DNA of 43,623 bases, taken from contig CAJYJH010000106.1 of NCBI GenBank assembly GCA_913775265.1, forward strand, positions 1 to 43,623, written 5' to 3'. The first letter of the stretch is position 1, and each line of letters begins with the position of its first letter. This stretch comes from an uncultured Mucilaginibacter sp. (GTDB lineage: Bacteria > Bacteroidota > Bacteroidia > Sphingobacteriales > Sphingobacteriaceae). The position numbers and the translations under genes were made by a program. Shown here one piece after another: positions 26,318 through 34,327 of the stretch. The notes under the pieces are model-generated. The model did no database searches. It worked only from the letters and a program-made list of their open reading frames with translations, and was not told the origin of the DNA.

Positions 26318-26362
26318 GGTTAAAAAAGTATTATAGTTGATGATTAGTGATATATAATTTTG
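26318..26362 (+). promoter_or_regulatory. Motif copy 4 with the best -7 box, upstream of the GH5 gene
   Basis: GGTTAAAAAAGTATTA (26318-26333) is followed after 21 nt by TAATTTTG (26355-26362), a full match to the Bacteroidota -7 consensus TAnnTTTG. The predicted start near 26370 leaves a leader of about 65 nt before the GH5 ATG at 26436. This copy anchors the interpretation that the motif sits at the -33 side of a promoter. It lies in the spacer divergent to the apiosidase-like gene, pointing to GH5. Confidence 0.6.
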
Positions 26363-26435
26363 AGAAGCTGATTATAACAGGCTCCAATTGTTCTGGAGCA
26401 CTGAATTGTACTACTTTTATCACTTTAAAACTTTT

Positions 26436-27485
26436 ATGAGACTACATTTTTGCATGGTACTGTTGATGTGTTTTTGCGTGTCAATAACAAAAGCGCAACC
26501 CCCTAAAGCGCTGAAATCAGGGCCTGCGCCATTCGGAGTCAATCTTGCCGGTGCAGATTTTGGGCAAATTCCGGGAACTTACGATAAGGACTATGATTAT
26601 CCAAACGCCAAAGATGTAGCGTATTTAAAATCAAAAGGTTTCAGGTTAATCAGGTTACCATTTTTATGGGAACGCCTGCAACCGCAACTTGGTAGCGCTT
26701 TAGATACCTTTCAGGTTAATAAATTAGTTGGTGTAATTGATGAAGCTGCCAAAAATAATATGCTGGTTGTACCTGATATGCATAATTATTGCCGCCGCAT
26801 GATTGATGGCGAACTTACACTGATTGGTACTAAAAGTGTAACCATAGCTATGGTGGCTGATGCTTGGAAAAGGCTGGCTGTGGTACTTAAAGACAAAAAA
26901 AATATATGGGGTTACGGTATAATGAATGAACCTCACGATATGCCAGACAGTACTGCCTGGTTTAACATAGCCCAAGCCATCATTACACAGATCAGAACTG
27001 TAGATAAAAGCCACACCATAGTGGTTGGTGGCGACAACTGGAGCTCAGCCGCAAAGTGGCAGAATGGAAGTGATCACCTGAAAAACTTGAGCGACCCTGC
27101 ACATAATCTTATTTTTGAAGCGCACTTATATTTTGATCATGATGGGTCAGGTACTTACAAAGTAAGTTACGATGATGAAAAGGCTACTCCCCAAACAGGA
27201 GTCGAGCGCGCTGAACCATTCGTTACATGGTTAAAATCAAACAATTTGCAAGGTTTTATTGGCGAATATGGTATACCCGATGATGACAAGCGCTGGCTTA
27301 TAACGCTTGAAAACTTTTTAAATTATGTGCAGGCAAACGGCGTTAACGGTACCTACTGGGCGGCAGGTCACCGGTGGGGCGATTATAAATTAGCGGTGCA
27401 ACCTGTTAACGGGAAAGACAGGCCTCAAATGCAAGTATTGAGCAAGTATATTTATGTAAATAAATATGTTAACCATAAGCCATAG
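26436..27485 (+). CDS. GH5 family glycoside hydrolase (cellulase-type)
   Basis: A 349-residue secreted glycosidase. The start is placed at ATG 26436, which begins a normal signal peptide (MRLHFCMVLLMCFCVSITKA); an upstream in-frame TTG at 26388 would lie inside the promoter leader. The GH5 (beta/alpha)8 barrel is complete: GFRLIRLPFLWERLQ, DMHNYCRR, the acid/base Glu165 in GYGIMNEPHD, His/Tyr in FEAHLYFD, and the nucleophile Glu277 in GFIGEYGIP. The family contains endo-beta-glucanases and mannanases; together with the GH130 phosphorylase a beta-1,4-glucan, mannan or mixed backbone is plausible. It is transcribed alone from a promoter with motif copy 4. Confidence 0.92.
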   Translation: MRLHFCMVLLMCFCVSITKAQPPKALKSGPAPFGVNLAGADFGQIPGTYDKDYDYPNAKDVAYLKSKGFRLIRLPFLWERLQPQLGSALDTFQVNKLVGVIDEAAKNNMLVVPDMHNYCRRMIDGELTLIGTKSVTIAMVADAWKRLAVVLKDKKNIWGYGIMNEPHDMPDSTAWFNIAQAIITQIRTVDKSHTIVVGGDNWSSAAKWQNGSDHLKNLSDPAHNLIFEAHLYFDHDGSGTYKVSYDDEKATPQTGVERAEPFVTWLKSNNLQGFIGEYGIPDDDKRWLITLENFLNYVQANGVNGTYWAAGHRWGDYKLAVQPVNGKDRPQMQVLSKYIYVNKYVNHKP

Positions 27486-28096
27486 CTGTTTGAGTTAATT
27501 GCTCTTGTCGTTAAACGGACTTCATTTTACCGTCTGTCGAGAGCTGTCGTATTGGCGCAGCTGTGAAAGTCAATAGTGTTTGAAAACTATCGTTCGTTTG
27601 ATAGCAACATCATAAGGTGCTGTTCTTGATAAACTATATGACTTAGCGTATAAGGTGCTCTTGCCAGGTCGTCGTAATTCATCAATGAATTATTTGATGC
27701 ATAGGTAACAATCGGTGAATAATATATCCGGTAGACTTTTAACTTAAAACATTTTATTGTGTTTGGATATTGTCTTCAAAGAAATATCCTCAAATTTAGT
27801 TTTTTACCTGAGCAGGATATCGAACTTCCGGCCTTTCTTGAAAGCCTGTCCATACGATGCACAAGCTTTAGAAATTATGTCCTCGTGATCAATAATTTGC
27901 AAGTATAGGTTATACTCCTGCCATCCCGACAATAAGCGATATCACAAGGTATTACAGCCCTGCGCATAATAAATGTGCAGGGCTGTTTGTTTTAAAGCTG
28001 GTTTTTAAAAAGATTTATATCATTTACGTCGGTTTTAGAAGGCAGGTCATTGTACCTTATGCAGCTTTTGAACTCATATTTACCAAACTCCTATTA
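27486..28096. other. Gene-poor region with possible decayed coding fragments
   Basis: No convincing gene was found in this roughly 610-nt stretch between the GH5 gene and the PepSY-TM gene. On the minus strand two stop-bounded open stretches read protein-like: 27804-27941 (ending SYGQAFKKGRKFDILLR) and about 27587-27775 (containing MNYDDLARAPYTLSHIVYQE). Both lack a proper start in a good context and their lengths (45 and about 62 codons) are within chance. They may be remnants of a lost gene. A strong hairpin terminator lies at 27954-27993. Confidence 0.35.
27954..27993 (+). terminator. Strong plus-strand rho-independent terminator
   Basis: ACAGCCCTGCGCA (27954-27966) pairs with TGTGCAGGGCTGT (27974-27986) over 13 bp with a single G-T wobble and a 7-nt loop, followed by TTTGTTTT. 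It is the best terminator in the window and faces transcription from the GH5 side, although it lies about 470 nt beyond the GH5 stop. Some transcript that starts or continues in the gap must end here, or a gene before it has been lost. Confidence 0.8.
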
Positions 28097-29185
28097 TTAC
28101 TGCCGCCTAATCCACAACAAAGCTCCCGTCATAGATAGTATTCCCGGCAGTAAACCCAAGCACACATACAGCCAACGGATAGCAACACCTCCAAAAGCAC
28201 CGATATGCAAGTTATATACTTCTGTTTCAAACCGCTGGTCTAAATTGGCCTTATCAATGTTGATTAGTCTTTTAAACTGCCCGGTTTCTGCGTTAAAAGA
28301 GAGGCTGCTGGCTTTACCTTTTAATAAAAAGAAATGGGTGGTTGGCATAAGGCCTCTAACTGATATGTCACTACCCTTTACCGTAGGGATATTGATGGCA
28401 ATCGGTATAAAACCTGGAATAATCTGTTTAGACTGCTTAATTACCGAATCTATATTGGCCTGCGCAGCATATGCGGGCTGGTGTTTAGGCAACTGCCACT
28501 CTTGCTGAGAAAAATATTCTTTTAGCATCCAAAAGCCGGTAAAAAACAGCATTGCGGTAAATCCTACCGACCACACGCCTAAAATACGATGAAGCGACGA
28601 AATAGCAGTGCGGCGGTTTTTAAAGTTTAGTCCGGCTTTAAAAGTGAATGCCTGCCAAAAATGCTTGCGGTAAACAATAGTGCCGGTGATAAGGGATAAC
28701 AGCATCAACAAACCCATGAGTCCGGTGAAAAACATGCCCGGAATGCCTAACTGCAAGCTATAATGCAAGGTGTACAACCACCTAAAAAATAATGGACTGA
28801 CTGATCCGTAACTGCCCTCACTGATGATACGCCCGGTGTAAGGATCTATGAATACATAGTATAGGTAATTATCGGTTAGTTTAGCCTGGCGTTTATAAAG
28901 CATAAACTCATAACAATCATAACGGTTGGCCGGAAAATCATGCAGCACCAGTTTACGGAGATTGGGATGTGTTTTCCAAACAATTCGGTAAAGCTGATCG
29001 GCAGACAGGGAATGGGCTGTAGGGCGCAGGTGGTGTAATTCGGGATTAAAATACCGGTCCAACTGATGCCGAAACATCAGCATGGAACCGGTAATACCAT
29101 AAAGCAGAAAAAATAATCCAGCCAACAGGCCTATCCGGCCATGAAGCTTAAAGGCAAATTTCGTTATACTGCTTTTCCAGGTCAT
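28097..29185 (-). CDS. PepSY-associated TM helix protein (siderophore/iron uptake)
   Basis: A 362-residue inner-membrane protein of the PepSY-TM family. It has an N-terminal helix (GLLAGLFFLLYGITGSMLMF, about residues 18-37), a periplasmic PepSY-like region with FIDPYTGRIISEG, a middle pair of helices (FFTGLMGLLMLLSLITGTIV and GVWSVGFTAMLFFTGFWML) and a last helix near the C-terminus (WLYVCLGLLPGILSMTGALL). Family members accompany TonB siderophore receptors and are thought to be ferric-siderophore reductases or assist uptake. It lies 11 nt downstream of the receptor gene, in one operon. Confidence 0.92.
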   Translation of the reverse strand: MTWKSSITKFAFKLHGRIGLLAGLFFLLYGITGSMLMFRHQLDRYFNPELHHLRPTAHSLSADQLYRIVWKTHPNLRKLVLHDFPANRYDCYEFMLYKRQAKLTDNYLYYVFIDPYTGRIISEGSYGSVSPLFFRWLYTLHYSLQLGIPGMFFTGLMGLLMLLSLITGTIVYRKHFWQAFTFKAGLNFKNRRTAISSLHRILGVWSVGFTAMLFFTGFWMLKEYFSQQEWQLPKHQPAYAAQANIDSVIKQSKQIIPGFIPIAINIPTVKGSDISVRGLMPTTHFFLLKGKASSLSFNAETGQFKRLINIDKANLDQRFETEVYNLHIGAFGGVAIRWLYVCLGLLPGILSMTGALLWIRRQ

Positions 29186-29196
29186 GTGAGGTAAGA

Positions 29197-31380
29197 TTAA
29201 AAGTTAAAGCCTAAATTCAACCTGATTTCGCGCGGTGGGTAGGGTACATAGGCATACGTACCAACCGTTGCTGATGATGGGGCTATCCAGGCGCTGCCAT
29301 AGTTGTAACGGTTTAGAATATTATTCACGATGGCGTTTATAGAGTAGCGTCCGTTGGTCCAACCCATGCCGCCGTCAACTCTAAATACGGGAGCCAGACG
29401 CAGCTTTTGCAATTCGTATCGGCCTGCCCGGTTAGCCTGTAGCTGATAGCCACCTGATACAGAAAAGCCTTTTAAACGTTTGCCTGGCAACTGGTAATTA
29501 AGCCAGGTATTTTGGATATGCTTAACCCTGAATGGCGTTGCCAAACCCACTCGCAACGGGTTGTCATCTTTCGAAATGTAGCTGTCCGTATAAGCATAGT
29601 TAATAACCGTGTTCAACCCTTTTACAATTTCGCCCTTCAAATCAAACTCGATGCCTTTGGATAGCGTTTGTCCTAACTGGGTTTGAACATTGGTAGACGG
29701 GTCTGTTACCTTAATGTTGTCGCGGATGATGCGGTAAATCGAGATAGTAGTATTCCATTTACCATTCGCCCAGTCCTTTTTTAAACCAGCTTCTATGTTT
29801 TGCCCTTTTAGTGGCTTAAAGGCATCGCCGGTAGTGGTGTTTACGCCGCTTTGCGGCGTAAAGGTTTGGTCAAATAAGCCATATAGCGCAAAATCATCCG
29901 TTACCGAATAGCTTAAGCCTATTTTTGGTGTAAATGCTGTATTGTCTGTATTACCCAGCCCGGTTTTGATGGGATTCTTCTTAACCTCGGCATCGGCAAA
30001 AGTTAGTCGTGCGCCTAAAGTTAACCGCAGCTTGTTGTTTAGCATCCAAATTTCGTCTTGTGCATAAATAGCCTGGTAGCTGATGGACTGCTCATCGGTT
30101 GCAATATCCGATAGTTTGCCGGCACGCACATTAGCATCAAAGTTTATTCTGTATATTGGGTTATAGGCGTTGAGTGGGTACAGCGTTTGGTTGGCTGTTG
30201 GGTCGTTATTGCCCGAGTATGATATAAAATGCTTGCGGTTAACATCTACGCCACCCAAAAAATGATGGCCGAAATTGCCAGTCACAAACTCGCCGCTGAT
30301 ATAGGGCTGAATGGCTAACACGTCGGTGTTAAGCCTTTCGTAGGTGGCTCTGCGCATGATGAGATTGGGCTGGGCAGCATTATATCTCGAAACAAAAAAG
30401 TAGGTTCCTTCCAGATGATCTTTGGCATAAGCTGCTTTTACCGTAAAGCGCCAATGGCTGTTAAATTCATTGTAATAAGTCAAAAAACCATTGTTCTCGC
30501 TTGATCTAAAAGGTCGCTTTTCAGGATCATTTATCGTAAAATCGTGTGGAAGAGAGGCAAACCCATCCGGCGCAAACACGGTAGCGAAATATTGCTGGAA
30601 GCGTTGCGCCTGGAAAATATACTCTGCCGAAATATAAGAATGATCGTTGATATTATATCGGAGCACCGGATCAACCGTTACCTTGTCGTTAAAATTGTAT
30701 TTTTGAAATGATTTATCCTTTTGCCCGACAGCATTGAAACGATACTGCCATTTGCCCGCCTGGTCAAAGTTTCCATCCAAATCAGCGTTGAGACGGTACA
30801 AATTGAAACTCCCTGTAGTAAAACCAATCTGGTTAGAGCGAGTGCCCATAGGCTGTTTGGTAACCACGTTAAACGTTCCGGCTGGGTCAAACAAACCATT
30901 AATGAAGCTGGACGGGCCTTTTATAAATTCAACCCGGCCAATAATGGCGGCATCCTCGGCACTTGGTCCGGCATAAATCATTGATATATCCATGCCGTTA
31001 CGCAAAGGTGTAATTTGTGCCCCGCGCATGTAAACATAAGGTGTATACAGATCGGCGTTATTGTTTCGCAAAGCTCCGCTCACATTACGGGTGACGCTCT
31101 CATTGAGTGTTACCGCTTGCTGATCAGCAATGATACTTTGGTCAATCTCCTGTATGTTTTGTGACAGCTTAAGCAGCGGCGTGTTTACTTTTAGTGAGCC
31201 CGATGCTTTATCGGTTTTGTATTTTCTGTTGTACCTGGAGCTTATGGTTACCTCTTTCAGGTAACGCTTAGTGGAATCTTTAAATAAAGAGGCAGTGTCT
31301 TTACCCACATGTGGTACAGACTGCGCAGCAATGCTGCCGGACATTAAAAGCATGCCGGCCAGCATCAAAAACTTGGTCAT
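29197..31380 (-). CDS. TonB-dependent siderophore receptor
   Basis: A 727-residue outer-membrane receptor with a signal peptide ending near IAAQ. A TonB-box-like segment (LKEVTISSRY) is followed by the plug domain: LNESVTRNVSGALRNN, YVYMRGAQITPLRNGMDI and VEFIKGPSSFINGLFDPAGT, which are typical of siderophore receptors. The barrel ends with PYPPREIRLNLGFNF, a correct aromatic terminus. It lacks the carboxypeptidase-regulatory domain of SusC proteins, so it belongs to iron uptake and not glycan import. The PepSY-TM gene follows after 11 nt. An inverted repeat at 31462-31486, about 80 nt upstream, is a candidate iron-response operator. Confidence 0.93.
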   Translation of the reverse strand: MTKFLMLAGMLLMSGSIAAQSVPHVGKDTASLFKDSTKRYLKEVTISSRYNRKYKTDKASGSLKVNTPLLKLSQNIQEIDQSIIADQQAVTLNESVTRNVSGALRNNNADLYTPYVYMRGAQITPLRNGMDISMIYAGPSAEDAAIIGRVEFIKGPSSFINGLFDPAGTFNVVTKQPMGTRSNQIGFTTGSFNLYRLNADLDGNFDQAGKWQYRFNAVGQKDKSFQKYNFNDKVTVDPVLRYNINDHSYISAEYIFQAQRFQQYFATVFAPDGFASLPHDFTINDPEKRPFRSSENNGFLTYYNEFNSHWRFTVKAAYAKDHLEGTYFFVSRYNAAQPNLIMRRATYERLNTDVLAIQPYISGEFVTGNFGHHFLGGVDVNRKHFISYSGNNDPTANQTLYPLNAYNPIYRINFDANVRAGKLSDIATDEQSISYQAIYAQDEIWMLNNKLRLTLGARLTFADAEVKKNPIKTGLGNTDNTAFTPKIGLSYSVTDDFALYGLFDQTFTPQSGVNTTTGDAFKPLKGQNIEAGLKKDWANGKWNTTISIYRIIRDNIKVTDPSTNVQTQLGQTLSKGIEFDLKGEIVKGLNTVINYAYTDSYISKDDNPLRVGLATPFRVKHIQNTWLNYQLPGKRLKGFSVSGGYQLQANRAGRYELQKLRLAPVFRVDGGMGWTNGRYSINAIVNNILNRYNYGSAWIAPSSATVGTYAYVPYPPREIRLNLGFNF

Positions 31381-31461
31381 TTAGATGATATTGTATATTG
31401 AGCGAAATCAAATGAATTAAATGCGTTTTTATAAGAAAACAGCCCATAGCAGGTTCAGGCA

Positions 31462-31486
31462 ACATTTTTGAGTTAGTCAAAAATGT
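31462..31486. promoter_or_regulatory. Perfect inverted repeat upstream of the siderophore receptor
   Basis: ACATTTTTGA (31462-31471) and TCAAAAATGT (31477-31486) are perfect complements separated by 5 nt. The repeat lies 82 nt upstream of the receptor start. It has no T run after it on either strand, so an operator is more likely than a terminator. It does not obviously match the classical Fur box. The rest of 31381-31619 shows no gene. Confidence 0.4.
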
Positions 31487-31619
31487 AAGCGCGAAATTGG
31501 GCGAGACGTATTTTCACATCTAACCTCAAATAAAGCTTAAGACTTATGCTTAAAAAACGGTAAACAGCGAAACTCTCGAACCTTATTAAAGGCGAAGCAG
31601 CGCTATTAGGATAGTTTGA

Positions 31620-32036
31620 TTAGGCGACCTGTTTGGGTGGTCTGAATATACAGTCGAGATAACGGCTGCTGTAATGGTAGGCGTAGGCTGGGTAAGTGCT
31701 TTTTAAGGAAATGTTAATGTTCGACTCACCAGCGGAATAATTAAAAGGCTCTTGCAAAAAAGAAATTTCCAAACGGTTCAAATGATCTTTTGATTCCTGT
31801 TTTTTTTCGTTTTCCTCGGCCTGCCGAATTTTTTTCATAAAATAACATTTACCGTCGCAGTGCAGCCAGGGGCGGGATTTGTTAATACAAAACTTTTCGG
31901 CAATCATTTTACGGTTCATGGTAAAGCCCGCGTATACCATATACATCGAAAAGTGGGTACTAATCAATATAACAAGTAAAATTAGGGCTATTAACCTTTT
32001 GAACATTGCGGCAAAGGTATAAGAAAATGCTTTCAT
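31620..32036 (-). CDS. Small membrane protein with a CxGKC motif, unknown function
   Basis: A 138-residue protein with one strong hydrophobic helix (LIALILLVILISTHFSMYMV, about residues 15-34). After it come KFCINKSRPWLHCDGKCYFMKKI, containing a Cys then CDGKC, and a charged helical stretch (RQAEENEKKQESKDHL). Similar small proteins with an HCxGKCYLxKK pattern are often found beside TonB receptor and PepSY-TM genes in Bacteroidota, but no function is established that I know of. The Cys pair suggests metal or redox chemistry at the membrane. A later Met at residue 11 is an alternative start. It lies 239 nt upstream of the receptor gene on the same strand. Confidence 0.8.
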   Translation of the reverse strand: MKAFSYTFAAMFKRLIALILLVILISTHFSMYMVYAGFTMNRKMIAEKFCINKSRPWLHCDGKCYFMKKIRQAEENEKKQESKDHLNRLEISFLQEPFNYSAGESNINISLKSTYPAYAYHYSSRYLDCIFRPPKQVA

Positions 32037-32196
32037 ATGAGGCTGTTTTTTTAGGAAAAATCAGGTAGGATGTACTGTATATATGCTTATAAAAATTACA
32101 AAATAGCTGTCTATCAGGATAGTGCTTGTTTTTTTTATTCTAAAAATTCGTTTTGTTATTTAATGATGCTTAACTTGACTAAAAATATAGTTATCT

Positions 32197-34158
32197 ATGA
32201 TCAATAAAAACCTAATCCTTGCAGCGCTGGGTAGCCTGGCTTTGCAAAATGCTGTTGCACAGAGTACATCCCATCTCAATCTGTCTGACGCAAAGCCCAA
32301 GCCCAGTGAAAAAATCAGCGTAAATTATGACCCTGCAGGAACACCTTTGGCTGGAGAAAGTGAATTGAGTGGAGTGGTATATTTCTTAGATAACAAAGAT
32401 TACCCTGTAGCAGATTTAGACCTTAAACCCAGCGGCAAGCAGCTTAAAGGTGAGTTTACCGTGCCCGCCAACGCCAAAGCTTTTTTTGTAAAAATTTTTA
32501 AAGATGATAAGACAGATGATAATAGCGAAAAAGGGTACACTTATTACGTTTATAATGGTAAAGAGCCTGTAGAGGGTGCTTATGCCTCAAAGGCTTACAT
32601 GCTGCAAAGCGGTATGGGCGAAGCATTTGCTAAAATTAAAACCAATAAAGAGGAGGCTGCCTCATTATACCAAAAGGAGTTTACTGCTCATCCGGGTGCT
32701 GAAAAAGAATACCGGTCAAATTATTATAACCTTTTGCAAATCAATAAGACTCCGGAGTCAGCTAAATTATTAGCTTCTAAGATTGCGGCTCTGGAAAAAA
32801 GCCACGACGAAAAAGACTTAGTAGCAGCTTACAATTTTTATGCCCGTTCTGGTAAAAAAGCAAAAGCCGACTCTTTATCAGGTATAATTAAAACAAAGTT
32901 TCCAGCTGGAGAGCTAAGTCAAAACGAACTGGGAATGACCTTTAACCGGGAGCAAGACCTGAAAAAGAAAGAAGCTCTTTATAACGATTACATTGCTAAA
33001 TATCCCGAAAAAGCCGACGATAAGTACAGCATCCAGGATAATTTGAGACTGCAACTGGCCATGGCTTATTTAAAGGCCGGTGATATTCCCGGTTTTGAGA
33101 AGTGGGCCGCTCAGGTTAAAAGTAATAAGGCTGGTTTGGCAAATACCCTGAACAGTGCTGCCTGGAAATGGGCCGAAAGTGGTACTCGCCTTGATGAAGC
33201 GGCTAATATCTCAAAAAAATCAATGGATATTATGAGCGACCAGATGAAAAATCCTGAAGCAAGCAGGTTTTCATCACCCAAGATGGTTGCCAGGAATGCT
33301 CAAAATTCATATGATATGTATGCTGATACCTATGCATACATCTTGTATAAGCAAGGTAAGTTTAAGGAGGCAATTGCTTATCAGCAGCCAGTATTTGAGC
33401 GTTCTAAAGGGCTGGATGCCGACGTAGCCGAACACTACGCCTTAATGCTTAAAGGTGCAGGTGATACGAAACAGGCGCAACAGGTGTTAGAACAGGCCAT
33501 GAAAAATGGTAAAGCATCTGCAGCGATGACTGATTTATTAAAAGAGGCTTATGTTAAAAATAAGGGTACCGCAAATGGTTTTGATAACTACCTTGCTTCT
33601 TTAAAAGAAGCATCGGCAGCGGCAACCAAGGCAAAACTTGCTAAACAGATGATCAGCCAGCCTGCGCCTGCGTTTGCTTTAAAAGATTTTGATGGAAACA
33701 CCGTTTCGTTGGCAAGCCTGAAGGGTAAAGTAGTGATAGTAGATTTTTGGGCAACATGGTGCGGACCTTGCAAAGCATCTTTCCCGGGCATGCAAATGGC
33801 GGTGAATAAATATCAGAATAATCCGAATGTAAAGTTCTTATTTATCGATACTTGGGAAAACGGAGATAATTACACAGATGGTGTCAAAAAATTTATTGCT
33901 GATAACAAATACAGTTTTCATGTGCTGATGGACGAGAAAGGATCTGATGGCAGGCAATCGAAAGTGGTGTCAAGCTTTGGAGTGACCGGTATACCCACCA
34001 AGTTTGTTATTGACGGAGCTGGGGCCATCCGCTTTAAGCATGTAGGCTATTCGGGCAGCGATGCTGCAGTACTCGACGAAATATCAGCAATGATTGATAT
34101 GACGCTGAACCCCGACGCTGTGACTAACGCTGCTAAAGTGACTAAGCTTGAGGAATAA
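32197..34158 (+). CDS. TlpA-like thioredoxin family protein with large N-terminal region
   Basis: A 653-residue exported protein. A signal peptide (LILAALGSLALQNAVAQ) is followed by a beta-rich domain (about residues 25-125, LAGESELSGVVYFLDNKDYP), then a long helical, TPR-like region (about 150-480). The C-terminal thioredoxin domain begins with PAPAFALKDFDGNTVSLASL and contains the active site WCGPC (Cys522 and Cys525) and the cis-Pro segment GVTGIPTKF. Proteins of this layout in Bacteroidota act as periplasmic thiol-disulfide reductases in cytochrome or envelope maturation, or in stress response. It is divergent from the small membrane protein gene and ends at the bidirectional terminator at 34178-34211. 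Confidence 0.9.
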   Translation: MINKNLILAALGSLALQNAVAQSTSHLNLSDAKPKPSEKISVNYDPAGTPLAGESELSGVVYFLDNKDYPVADLDLKPSGKQLKGEFTVPANAKAFFVKIFKDDKTDDNSEKGYTYYVYNGKEPVEGAYASKAYMLQSGMGEAFAKIKTNKEEAASLYQKEFTAHPGAEKEYRSNYYNLLQINKTPESAKLLASKIAALEKSHDEKDLVAAYNFYARSGKKAKADSLSGIIKTKFPAGELSQNELGMTFNREQDLKKKEALYNDYIAKYPEKADDKYSIQDNLRLQLAMAYLKAGDIPGFEKWAAQVKSNKAGLANTLNSAAWKWAESGTRLDEAANISKKSMDIMSDQMKNPEASRFSSPKMVARNAQNSYDMYADTYAYILYKQGKFKEAIAYQQPVFERSKGLDADVAEHYALMLKGAGDTKQAQQVLEQAMKNGKASAAMTDLLKEAYVKNKGTANGFDNYLASLKEASAAATKAKLAKQMISQPAPAFALKDFDGNTVSLASLKGKVVIVDFWATWCGPCKASFPGMQMAVNKYQNNPNVKFLFIDTWENGDNYTDGVKKFIADNKYSFHVLMDEKGSDGRQSKVVSSFGVTGIPTKFVIDGAGAIRFKHVGYSGSDAAVLDEISAMIDMTLNPDAVTNAAKVTKLEE

Positions 34159-34177
34159 GTATATTTTAATTATTATA

Positions 34178-34211
34178 CAAAAGCCTTTCAGTATTTACTG
34201 AAAGGCTTTTG
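34178..34211. terminator. Bidirectional rho-independent terminator
   Basis: CAAAAGCCTTTCAGT (34178-34192) and ACTGAAAGGCTTTTG (34197-34211) form a perfect 15-bp stem with a 4-nt loop. T-rich sequence lies at the 3' end on both strands, so it can stop the thioredoxin gene transcript (plus) and the putative protease transcript (minus). It lies between the two convergent genes. Confidence 0.88.
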
Positions 34212-34327
34212 TGCTTTTATAACCACTACATAACGCACTTTAGTATAACTCTGTTTAATTATACGCTATCGCTTTTTTTAATATACTTTGATTTTAAGTG
34301 CCTGTTGATCAGATTTATAAATCAAGT

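Noticed and set aside
28050..28508. A 152-codon plus-strand frame opposite the end of the PepSY-TM gene
   Set aside because: Antisense to a clear membrane protein gene; no signal or motif of its own.
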